Below are positions 1-10,993 of a stretch of 64,000 nt of DNA, piece after piece (the stretch's first letter is position 1; each line of letters starts with the position of its first letter). The notes beneath the pieces are model-generated. The model had not been told where the DNA came from. It saw only the letters and a program-made list of their open reading frames with translations, and did no database searches. The stretch covers positions 312,001 through 376,000 of the forward strand of contig OX345644.1 in NCBI GenBank assembly GCA_947044365.1, in the 5' to 3' direction. This DNA is from Petrosia ficiformis. Its lineage: Eukaryota > Porifera > Demospongiae > Haplosclerida > Petrosiidae. The translations under genes were made by a program, and so were the position numbers.

Positions 1-35
1 CAAACGTTTTTCCTTTCAACGGTTTCACAAGTACG

Positions 36-39
36 TATG

Positions 40-73
<34 letters not shown>

Positions 74-215
74 TGTATGTATGTATGTATGTATGTATGT
101 ATGTAGGTATGTATGTACGTATGTAGGTATGTATGTACGTATGTATGTACGTATGTATATACGTATGTACGTATGTATGTATGTATGTATGTACGTATGT
201 ATGTATGTACATTGT
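36..215. repeat. (TATG)n microsatellite with TACG variants
   Basis: Tetranucleotide repeat of TATG units interrupted by TACG and TAGG. It fills the intron just before the first visible TRMU exon. Long open frames here are repeat artefacts. Confidence 0.95.
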
Positions 216-250
216 GTTACTCGTATACTGTCAATGAAACATGTTTACAG

Positions 251-1495
251 AAAGCTCTTCAGAAGACTGTATTTCCTATTGGTCACATGACTAAGTCACA
301 AGTTCGGAGGATTGCCAAAGAGGCAGGGTTACACAGAACAGCATGTAGAAAAGAGGTAATATATTATATGTATAGGTATAATATATGTAAGTACATGCAT
401 GCATACCTACATACATACATAAGTACATACGTACATACATACATACATGTACATACATACATGTATGCATATATAGTTATATACATACATCTATTGCACA
501 TTAGAGTATGGGTCTTTGTTTCATTGGTAAACGTAGATTCCCAAAGTTTATTGAGGAGGTGAGTCTACTGAATTTGAAATGTTTAATTTTTTTTATAACT
601 AATAAAATGACTACCTGTAGTACATTGAAGAAAGACCAGGTCTCTTCATGTCACATGATGGTCATGTGATTGGAGAACATAGAGGTATTGTTAATCTATT
701 TTATTATATAATTATTATACATATATATACACAGGTCATCATTACTATACTATTGGACAGAGGGCTAGAATTGGAGGGCAGACTCATTCCTGGTATGTTA
801 GTGCGAAAAATGCAGAGACAAATGTAGTCACTGTGGTGAGTGTCTAACTGTGTATCCAATTTGTTACAACAGAAGTTTTTTTCATAATGTATATATCTCT
901 CATAAAAGGTAGAAGGTTCTACAAACCTTTCTCTTTACTGTCACGTCTTCTCAACGTCTCCTCCATATTGGGTAAGAGAGAGAGAAGATGTAGAAGAGGA
1001 ATATTTCCAAGCCAGATATTGTCATCAACAAGAACTATGTAATTAAAATCATAACTTACCATAGATGGAGGATAGATGGAGGGATATATGGATATGTGGA
1101 TGGATAGATAAGTTAATGGATGGATAGATGGATGAATGGATGGAGGGATAGATGGATGGATAGATGGATGAATGGCTGGATAGGTGGCTGGATAAACAGA
1201 CGAAGGACGTGGATAAATTGTACAATACTTTCACATACACGTATAGTTTGGTGTAGAGTATCAAGAAATGGCAATAAAGGATTAATTATATATAGTGAGA
1301 ATCCATTAAGAGCTGTTACTCCTGGTCAGGTAAATCAATGAATAATTAATTACATTACATAAAAAGACTTGCAAACATAATGTCTTACTGTAAATATACT
1401 TGAATGTATTTCTTTACAATTAATTACAGTACATTGTATTTTACAATGGAGAAGAGTGTGTGGGAGGAGCTTGTATCATCAAGGCATTGCGTTGA
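251..1495 (+). CDS. TRMU: TRMU/MTU1 mitochondrial tRNA 2-thiouridylase, 3' part
   Basis: C-terminal part of the mitochondrial tRNA-specific 2-thiouridylase, which thiolates the wobble uridine of Lys, Glu and Gln tRNAs. Exons seen: 251-355, 505-558, 621-684, 735-835, 909-1038, 1247-1329 and 1430-1495 (TGA); all phases agree. Family signatures include [26 protein letters not shown] (this stretch holds the second catalytic cysteine), [24 protein letters not shown], and the C-terminal barrel [11 protein letters not shown] then [11 protein letters not shown]. The N-terminal ATP-pyrophosphatase half lies left of the window, so the gene is cut by the window edge. It converges on PXK with about 455 bp between the stop codons, most of it a TACA repeat. 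Confidence 0.93.
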
Positions 1496-1602
1496 CATAT
1501 CATTAGAACACTGTATTGATAATCACTAGATGTATATGTATTAAATTTCAATCAAAAACATTTTTTGTATACAATAATAAATTAATAATGATTGTATATA
1601 CA

Positions 1603-1664
1603 TATATAACTATATACATACAAACATACATAGTACATACATACATACATATATAGTACATACA

Positions 1665-1698
<34 letters not shown>

Positions 1699-1758
1699 GT
1701 ACATACATACATACATACATACATACATACATACATACATACATACATAGTACATACA

Positions 1759-1792
<34 letters not shown>

Positions 1793-1814
1793 CATACATA
1801 CATACATACATACA

Positions 1815-1848
<34 letters not shown>

Positions 1849-1885
1849 CATACATACATAGTACATACATACATACATACATAAA
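1603..1885. repeat. (TACA)n microsatellite between convergent genes
   Basis: TACA repeat with TATATA breaks, filling the space between the 3' ends of TRMU and PXK. The three overlapping reverse-strand open frames are low-complexity repeat translations, not genes. Confidence 0.95.
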
Positions 1886-1949
1886 TACACATATAAATAG
1901 CTAATATCACTGATAACAAATCATTTCAGTATAATCATTTTCATAAACT

Positions 1950-3828
1950 CTATAACACAGGAGCACTTCTATCATTTGTTTTAGCCTTTTTGAGTTTATT
2001 TTTACTAAAAGTCTCAATAGATCCTAAAAGAGCCCCTCTTTCGTTGTTCTTACGACTGGGTGCGGGTTGTGGGTTTGTCTCAGGTGATGGTTGAGTGGGT
2101 GCAACAGCTGAAAATGTAATTTTAATAATAACAGTTAATAATTAATAGTGGGGTTAATTAATTTATTACAGACACAGGAATGGAATGGGAACGAGATTAT
2201 AAACATAAGGGTTCAGAGGGGAGGGCCCTGGATGGGGATCTAGGGCCCTCCCCTCTGTATAAAACCCTTATGTCTTTAATCTCGTCCCCCCAGAGTTTCC
2301 AAAGTTTATTACTATAAGGCAGCTGTTAAACCATTGTGGTTTTTTTAATGTGACGAATATTTACACATCTGGAACATATTTTTAATCACATCAGGTACAG
2401 GACCCAGAAGCTACCTTGATTATGGGAGGTGGAATACCCACACCCCTCCCTATGATAATTCGCTTTTGCACAATCTTATGTTATTCCCCCCTCCAGATAC
2501 AATTCAATATGAAACCTGAATTATATATATTATATATATAATACATGTACATTATAATTGTCATATCTATTTATATACCTGGTGTTGATTTTGAATTTGA
2601 TGGGGAGGTTGGTGTTTTGGTTTTGCTCTTCGATACTGAGGACTGTGAGGAAGGAAGCGTGGTTTGTCGAGTAAGTTTAGAAGTGGGATAAGCTTCAGAT
2701 GTCTCTTGTGTCTCTTGTAGAGACTTCTCTTTTTTGAATTTCTTTCTTCTCTTCTTACGTTCCTCCTCTGACATGAGACTCTCATGAGCTTTTGATAGAC
2801 GTCTGAATTGAGAAACTTTGCGTTGATTTTCTTGTAAACGAAAGTCGTATCTTTCTCTCATCATACGTAGGATCTCTTTCAAACGGCTGGGAACCTGAAT
2901 TGAGGTGATAAAACAAAAGATGATTGTTATAGCAACACAAACCCCAAGTACGTGTATTTTACTTTTAGTGAAGGTTTTTCAAGACCTGCCGTTCCTCCGG
3001 CTATTGCAAAGAATCTAAAGACGAGAAAATTAAAATGAGTTAGTATTATTTGGTAAAGAATAGAGATGTCCTCACGGATTAGCTATCAAATCAGAGATTG
3101 TAGGTAAGGATTTGACTCCAGCTGGAGAAAGGAGGGACTCTAGAATTGGAATAACTTCATTATGTGTACCGGGGGGTGGCGCTTCCATTGTTGAAGTTTT
3201 GAGAAGTGTTCCACAAGCCATTTCATATAAGAGGTGTCCAAAAGCATATACTATTTCTGACTCAGGACCCTGCAGAAGATATTTAATGAGGGGTGCAGTC
3301 ATTTATGAGGATGTAGCAGGTGACAATAAAGTAGAGATTGGAACAGTTATGAGGGGGTGTGGTTGTCAAGAAGAGGAGAAATAAATAAATTACAACGAAC
3401 CTGAATTTTTCTTAAGTCTAGTAGAAATGTACGATAGAATGGAGGAATACCAATCAATGAATTCTCTAGTTCTGTTAATCTAATATATAATTATAATTAA
3501 TTATTATTAATGAAAAAATAATAATAGTTATTATATATGTACTTACTTGCAAACCTCATCTTCAATAATAATATTACCAGCATGTAAATGACCTGTATGT
3601 ATGTTTGTATGTATGTACGTGTGTGTTTTTGTATGTATGTATGTATGTACGTGTGTGTTTATGTATGTATGTATGTATGTACGTGTATGTATGTACGTAT
3701 GTACGTGCGTGTTTATGTATGTATGTATGTACGTACGTATGTATGTATGTACGTACGTACGTATGTACATGTATGTATGTATGTATGTATGTATGTATGT
3801 ATGTATGTATGTATGTAGGTATGCATGG

Positions 3829-3860
<32 letters not shown>

Positions 3861-4830
3861 TGTATGTATATATCTATGGTATGTGTATATATGTATGGAT
3901 ATATGTATGTATGTATAAATAACTACATGTATGTACATATGGAGTGCCGTTTGTGTCAAAATTATTTTATAGTGGAATTTAATAAATCACTACCATAACT
4001 GCACGGAAATTTATTAAATATCCACTACTTACAATCATTCAGCAGTGAGATTTATTCAAAATCAACTCAAACAACATGGATGATATCCCTAACGATCCCA
4101 GGGCCTAAACTGGGGGGGCTTCGCCCTCCCAGACCCCTCCCCCCCCCCAGTTTGCCAGGAACAGCACTGGGGCCCTGCAGTAATGATAGTAATTTAGTAA
4201 ATTCCCAAGCAATTTAGTAAATTCCACTACAAAATAATTTTGACACAAACGGCACTCTATATGTACACATCATACCTAGTACAAACCCTTTTTCTAACAA
4301 GAATTGCAAAACATCCAGTATCTGTCGTCCATATTTTTTCAATAAATTAAGGTCAAGACTAGGTGATGGATTGGAGTATTTAGTGAGGAAAGTATTACCG
4401 GGTCGTTGCTAAGAGGCGTGGCTAGTAATAAATATTATATTTAAAGAATAATTATAGCTTACAGCATATATTTTATCTCTTAAAGATCCGCATGGATAGA
4501 AGTTTCTTGTAATAAAAAGTCCTGATCCACTGTAGGTTGCTGATGAGGGGGAAAGAATGTTTGGGTGCTAAAGAGGGATAGATGTAATTGTGAGAGAGAT
4601 CTGGTATGTGTTGGTTTACTTACTCTCAGATCAACTAGAATCTTAAGAAGTACTTCTAAATCTCTTTCTCCAACACAAAAATCTGGCCCTGGTTCACTCT
4701 GTGTGTGTGTGTGTGTATGCATGTGTGTGTGTGTGAGAGAGAGGAGAGATATATATATATATATCTTCAGAGATTATGTAATCAAAATGACTACTGTATT
4801 ATAAAGATAGATAAATAGATAGATAGATAA

Positions 4831-4866
<36 letters not shown>

Positions 4867-7320
4867 ATAGATAGATTATTGGATACATTATTAATGGAAC
4901 TGACCCATGATAAGATTCTATTTGGAGCTTTTGGATTCACTTTACTAGATATCAAATAATAATGCTTCCTAATACGCCAACCTGAGATATAAAATATAAC
5001 TTGTTACAATCACCATGGTTACATAACAGGGACATTAAATTAAAATGAATATTTTCAAATTTTATTAATTATCTTTGATCTTCCGGTAATTTAAAAAAGC
5101 TGTTAATTACTTACCAATAGCTCTGAGAGGTTCTACGATATTCCATTCAGGATTTGATCGGAAAAACATTGATACATTTCTATATGCACTATCTACATGA
5201 AGAGAAGTCATATAATGACATGATTGATTATAATTAAGTGAGTGGGTGGAGCTATGAACGAGTGATAGTATAACATTATTGAGTGAGGGGATGGAGATAT
5301 GAAATGAGTGATAGTAGAACATTATTGAGTGAGGGGATGGAGCTATGAAATGAGTGATAGTAGAACATTATTGAGTGAGGGGATGGAGCTATGAACGAGT
5401 GATAGTAGAACATTATTGAGTGAGGGGATGGAGCTATGAAACGAGTGATAGTAGAACATTATTGAGTGAGGGGATGGAGCTATGAAATGAGTGATAGTAG
5501 AACATTATTGAGTGAGGGAATGGAAAAATTAATGATTATATTACGAATGCGAGGGTGGAATGATGTGTGAGTGTGTAGGTACATCAATATTACAATAATT
5601 TAATTTATAATTAGACTCAATTGCCATGGCAACTCGCTGTACTTCATATATAGACTCCAAAAACTATTACAACCACTTCAACAGATAGACTTCATTATAT
5701 ATACTTGGACTACAAATACAGTTTATAGTTAGAAAGTCCATTAAATTGCTTTTATGTATTTACACAAATCAAGGAGCCTAAATGTGTTAAACCCATGTAA
5801 GTGTGGTCTAACTACTCCTTGGCTTTGCCTCCGAGTGAACAGACCACACTTACATAGGGTTTAACATATACATAGATAGATACAAATAGATATATAGATA
5901 GATAGATAAAGACGATGCTTACCATGAAAATTTTCTAAGTAGTTCCGAGGATCCAGAAATCTTTTAATAATCACGTTAGACGAGAGAAAGGGATGGCTTA
6001 ACACAGCTTCAAGATACTCTTGTAGCCCCTTTTGACGCTCAGTAAGAAATTGTCTGTCCGTGTTTTTAAAAACTTTCTTTGGAGGTAGTTTCAATTGAAC
6101 ATCAGAAACCTAATAGATTGGAGGTATGAGAATCAGTCTAATCATGAGTCTATATTATAGGTTCTGGAATGAGGCCAAAAGATTTGGTTTTTAGAATGGA
6201 ATCAGAGATTCGGAATGGGGTTAAGGTTATACTATAAGATCAAGCATAGCTCACTTGAATAGACTGATTAAGATTGTCAAAATCACTGTACCTGTGATGG
6301 ATCTGAAAATATAAACAAATATCACTCACACACAGACAAACAGACAGACATATCAACAGAGGAGAGAAGTGTTTAAAAACTCACATCCCAATATTCCTCA
6401 GGATTAGGACCTCTCCATACACGAATACTATATTCCTATATTATAACAATTATTATAAATTATAATTATAATCTGAGTTTTGATATGTTTTGAAGCATGG
6501 CCCAAATTGGCTAAAAAGTGGTTAGTGTGTACGCCATTGAAAATACATTTTGAGCCAATTAATAAAGAGTTAATGCTATTAGTGATAATATAGTCATAAT
6601 TAACTGTGCCATCTGACCAAAAGAGAGAGCTATGCAGTGCCAAATAAGAAGCTCTTTGGGCCAATGATGATCATATGAGGTTATCAAAAATGTTGATTAT
6701 AATGTACAATGTACATACAATACATATCTATAATGGATATATACATGGAAAATCATGTGCTTAGCAAGCTAGCACAGAGGAAACAACACACATCATACAT
6801 CCATACACAAAATATACATAATTACATATATACATGTATATTTATACACTATAATGCATACATTATATATGCATAAATAATAAGCTTTTAATTATACATG
6901 GTTTATATATAATAATGTATTGTTTTTTATATTATTATTGATAATATACAAAACATATCTTTTGAAACTAATATGTGACTGCTATGTGCAATACAAACAT
7001 CAATAACAGAACATATCTAGAGTGGAATACATCTCTGATCTGCCCCTCCCCCTTTTTTGATAATATATTCAAAAGCAAGTTAACATAATTTTTATATTTT
7101 TTCGAGTCACTTTCAGCTTTGAAATCAAATAAACACAATATATATATTATACATAGATCATCAGCTAAATATCCACACAATAACTTACCACATGAGAAGA
7201 TAGGATTCTGTAAGTTTGGATGTTTACTGTGAGAGGAATAGTGTCATCCAGCATTGATTTACGATCTACTTTCTCAAGAACACGTCCAGTATAATCTGAT
7301 CTACTCTTACTAGTCGCCAT
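1950..7320 (-). CDS. PXK: PXK, PX-domain protein with kinase-like domain and WH2-like tail
   Basis: Endosomal trafficking protein. Fifteen exons on the minus strand: 7189-7320, 6385-6435, 6255-6302, 5923-6109, 5115-5192, 4905-4981, 4624-4698, 4463-4567, 4276-4408, 3547-3592, 3401-3479, 3076-3269, 2963-3014, 2579-2894, 1950-2107. They give 576 residues, close to human PXK (578). Domain order: N-terminal PX (RVWRGPNPEEYWD, RYSDFDNLN, RQFLTERQKGLQEYL), kinase-like domain (KKYGRQILDVLQFLLEKG, GHLHAGNIII, AFGHLLYEMACG), basic coiled stretch (SEEERKKRRKK), and a WH2-like tail (RGALLGSIETF). HRD reads GHLHAGN and DFG reads LELEN-like, as in the family, so the kinase fold is degenerate. Its start lies 101 bp from the NSMCE3 start. 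Confidence 0.95.
2190..2286. repeat. Foldback hairpin in PXK intron 14
   Basis: Two complementary arms of about 40 bp. GAGATTATAAACATAAGGGT and a GAGGGGAGGGCCCT block on the left pair with AGGGCCCTCCCCTC and ACCCTTATGTCTTTAATCTC on the right, around a short loop. The arms are imperfect. It is a small foldback element; no coding potential. Confidence 0.8.
3590..3925. repeat. (TATG)n microsatellite in PXK intron 9
   Basis: TATG repeat with TACG and GTGT variants beside the 46-nt PXK exon 10. The long frames in several registers are repeat artefacts. Confidence 0.95.
3942..4257. mobile_element. MITE-like element with ~39-bp terminal inverted repeats
   Basis: Element of 316 bp. The left end GAGTGCCGTTTGTGTCAAAA is matched at the right end by its reverse complement, and the match runs on to about 39 bp with one mismatch. 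Inside are a G/C-run hairpin near 4108-4150 and duplicated AATTTAGTAAATTCC motifs. It has no open frame, so it is non-autonomous. It lies in the PXK intron between exons 9 and 10. I could not fix a target-site duplication. Confidence 0.85.
4803..4876. repeat. (GATA)n microsatellite
   Basis: GATA repeat with a few GATAAATA breaks, in the PXK intron between exons 6 and 7. A GT run and an AT run lie just to its left. Confidence 0.95.
5230..5525. repeat. ~46-bp minisatellite in PXK intron
   Basis: About six tandem copies of a unit that reads GAGTGATAGTAGAACATTAT then TGAGTGAGGGGATGGAGCTA with a short joint. Copies are nearly identical, with small substitutions such as ATGAACG for ATGAAATG. It lies immediately 5' (gene sense) of PXK exon 5. 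Confidence 0.9.
5777..5867. repeat. Foldback element with ~25-bp arms
   Basis: GTTAAACCCATGTAAGTGTG followed by GTCT on the left pairs with AGACCACACTTACATAGGGT and TTAAC on the right, separated by about 40 bp. It is an isolated hairpin element in the PXK intron between exons 4 and 5. Confidence 0.8.
6473..6695. mobile_element. hAT-like MITE family A, copy 1
   Basis: About 223 bp, flanked by an 8-bp direct repeat ATTATAAT (6465-6472 and 6696-6703). Ends read CTGAGTTTTGATATG and GGTTATCAAAAATGTTG. It shares the internal blocks AGCATGGCCCAAATTGGCT, GTGTGTACGCCATTG and CAAATAAGAAGCTCTTTGGG with the other copies at 12874, 34257, 38267, 40118 and 55481. It sits in PXK intron 1. Confidence 0.88.
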
Positions 7321-7421
7321 TATAACCCTCAAGCTCCTTTTGTGGAGGTTTGCAAATTAATGACTTGAGACACACTCCCACCAAACAAATGAATATTAAT
7401 ATAATAGGTGGAGCTGAGACC
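7321..7421. promoter_or_regulatory. Shared divergent promoter, PXK / NSMCE3
   Basis: Only 101 bp separate the PXK start codon from the tentative NSMCE3 start codon on the other strand. The two genes must share this segment as promoter and 5' leader. I see no clear TATA box. Confidence 0.6.
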
Positions 7422-10400
7422 ATGAGTCAAAGACAGAAAGTACTAAAGACAGCATGTAGTATAATGTATTATCTGGTATTATATGTACACTGATGTGTGT
7501 TCATGCATGTGTATGTATGTATATGTTTTAGTTGTGGGTATTTGTATGTAGACATTGTATGTAGACATTGTATGTATGCATGTATGTATGCATGTACTTG
7601 TATCTTATGTATATACATATGTACGTACGTATGTATGTGTGTATGTATGTGTGTACATAAGAGTATTTATGCTGTATGTACGTATGTGTGTGTAGCCTGT
7701 GTACTATACATATATGATACGATATATTATATTCTCAATCTATCATGTGACAGTCACATGGCAGGAAGAAGAGAACTAGTGATGTTCAAGAGCCAATGCA
7801 GTCTAGGTATAATTATTTGTCATTAATTATAATTAACAATTATAGGATCTCGTTAGCTCTTCCCAGGATCCTCAAACATCAGCCGAGCAAAGAGAATGGA
7901 ATTCATTGCCTGCATCTGAAAAGAAGAGGAAAGTATGTATATGTACACACATACACATAGATGGATAAATAGATATTCCTTATAATAATAATAATTTAGG
8001 TGAATGATCTTGTACGATATTTGATATTCAGTAGTTCACAGAAGATTCCTGTTAAAAGAGATGGTAAGTTCATGTATGTGTCTTAGAAACCATACATACC
8101 ATACTCCTGTAGAACTTATCAGATCTGTCATGGATGGAAGAGGAAAATCCTTTAATTTAGCTCTTGATAGTGCTAATCAGACTCTAGAAAAGGTGAATAT
8201 GACATTAGATAGGCTGTTATTACTGTAAAAATAAGCCATGTGAGGAAGAGTTCCTTGAGGATCAAAGATGTTTAACCTATGTACCAATCCTAGTTCTCAA
8301 ATCTATGACCCCTAGCATGTCTATTGCATACATGCATAGTACATACATACATACATACATTACAGGTATTTGGTTTGACAGCAATTGAAACAAAGAAAGG
8401 AACACAGCGTGTTTATATTCTTGTAAATTGTCTTTCCAGTGATACAAGAAATGTGTTCACAAAACAGTAAGTCTTGTTACATCTGTAGTATCCTTTAGTT
8501 CATTCATCCATTCATCCATCCATCCGTTCATTGATCCATTCATTCATTGATCCATCCATTCATCCATTCATTCATTCATTCGTTCATCCATCCATTCATT
8601 TATCCATCCCATCCATTCATTAATCGTTTATGTAATGAAATATGTTTTTAGTATCTTTTGATTATTGCTATTATCGTCTTGTAAAATGAGATATATTAGT
8701 TTCACAAGTTATTTCCACGAATATCATTGTATTTCAAGTAACGTGAAATGGAAGATATGTCATGAATAATGTCACAACAACAGTATTAAATAATCATTTC
8801 TCCAATACAGTCTGGCTTGGCTCCATTGTACATATATGGTTATAACTAATTCATCAGTGATAGCCATTTGATGAGAGATAATTTTTCCTTGTTACATAGC
8901 TAGATCAGGTTTTACAAGTCCTTGTGATTATTAACGTACAAAAAGGTTTATAGACGTTTACTAGAAGAATTCTGTAACATTGAGGAGTGAGCCTGACCTA
9001 GTTACAATGTTCAGAAAAATATTAAGAATTTCTGCTAAATAGAACATGTGGTATTACTTACAGCTGAATTAAACATGTAGTAATATGCATGACACATATA
9101 TAAAGCAATTTGAGCACAGACTCCCTAGTGTAGGGGTCACTTAGGCTTGCCCCAATAATAAAGAATGTAATTACATAATATATATATAGTATGTTATTAG
9201 ACTTATGAAACATAGCAGAAGTCAGTATACATTCCTAATTCGTTATATGAAAGACCTATACCCAAACCATATTACTGAGGCACATACCCAAACCATATTA
9301 CCGAGGCACATATCCAACCCATATTACTGAGGCACATACCCAAGCTATATTACTACCCTAACATGGGATAATATGGAACAATAATAATAATAATAATAAT
9401 AATAAATAATTGCATAATTATATTACAAAATGACAGACGATACCTGGAATAAATAATTTTATAAAGTATGAATGTCCTCATACCCATGATTGTCTGGGTT
9501 TGAGTACTCTTATACTGGTTTAGGTATAGGTCCGTTGCCTAGATGTGAGTTTCCATAATGACAGACAGATGTTCGACGAAGTGTTGATAAACTGCTTGAC
9601 CGATAAGCAAGACTTTTTCTTGAGAAAAGTCGATCGATTGCCTTATTAAAATCCCGGTTCCTCATTATCAGTATAGGATCCAGGACATTGGATATGTAAA
9701 AAATATTAATTATTAACATCATTGACCATAGAGGTATGGAACTATAGAATGTGGGAAATGAACGTCTCATTATGGTGGTCAAATAAACAGGAATGTTTGT
9801 AATAATTAACGTAACAACGATTATCAAGAATGTAATTAATGCTTGAAGGTCTTGTTTAGACCACTTCGGAGGAAGTGGGGCTTGTTGATCAATTTCAGGA
9901 AGGTATGTTTGAAGACCGAGTCGTATTTGTCTTCTCTTTGCTCGACTATAACAATACATTGTGATATATAGTCCAGCAGGTAGTATCCCACCTACTGTGA
10001 GCTGGACAGAGAATATAGTAATATGCAGTATATAACAGAACCGATCAATACCACAGTCAATAATACATAGAGAGAAACCAGGCCGAAGTGAGTATGTTCC
10101 GACTCCAGCCATTGATGGTACATGCATAAAGAAAGGAGCACTCCATGCTGCTATTGTTAGAGTGATAAGGTAGGGTTTACTCCAACGATTGTAGCTCATT
10201 GGAAACAGAATATATGAGACTCTATCCAGTGCTATTACTGTCATTGCCATCCATCTAACATACAGCAGGTAGAAGCCAATAATTCCGAAAACTTGACAAC
10301 TGATGTATCCAAATATCCATCCTTTGCTTACCACAGATACTAGAGCCGGGATATGATAAACTCCAACTAACAGGATATCTGTAGCAACAACTGATAAACT

Positions 10401-10953
10401 CACCATTATTGATCTGTAACGAAGTTCTTTGTTTTTAGCTACTAAAAACAGCACAAAGAAATTTCCAATTAGACTACAGACAGTTACAACTGCTATATAT
10501 ACTGCTTCCAATACAAGTAGCCAGTTATCAGCTTCACAATATTGTGGTTCCAGAGGATCCGTGAGATAACTTTCATTACAGCTGGCATCAGTCATTGTCT
10601 CTGTCTGTACTGTGCCGTGTAGTATAATGTGATGTGTGGTTGATATTGCTGATCCTATAGGGGTTGTTTTTTGCACTGATGCCAGTATCACAATCTGTCA
10701 CAAGACACTTGAGCACTGAGATATTGGATATAATGTAACGTGATCTATCATCAAATGAGATTGGTATCCATACCAGCAGCTGTGTTTAGTATTTTTATCT
10801 ATATTTGATGTGATTAATTCATTATATCGTATTTCTGTGCTCAACCTCAAATACAGTACTGTTATCATGTATGGCTATATTCTCCATTATTGAAACAATA
10901 ATCAATAATTAGATAATGTTGTTTTCTTATGTGAATATTTTAACAAATGCTAT

Positions 10954-10993
<40 letters not shown>

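Noticed and set aside
7757..7806. NSMCE3 start at the ATG of 7757 (MAGRREL)
   Set aside because: That frame runs into a stop after splicing with either acceptor; the in-phase reading uses another frame of the same exon.
8641..8690. Candidate MAGE exon reading YLLIIAIIVL
   Set aside because: Wrong phase after the exon ending at 8466; the correct continuation is the exon at 12455 (GLLCVLLCFLMM), which is in phase.
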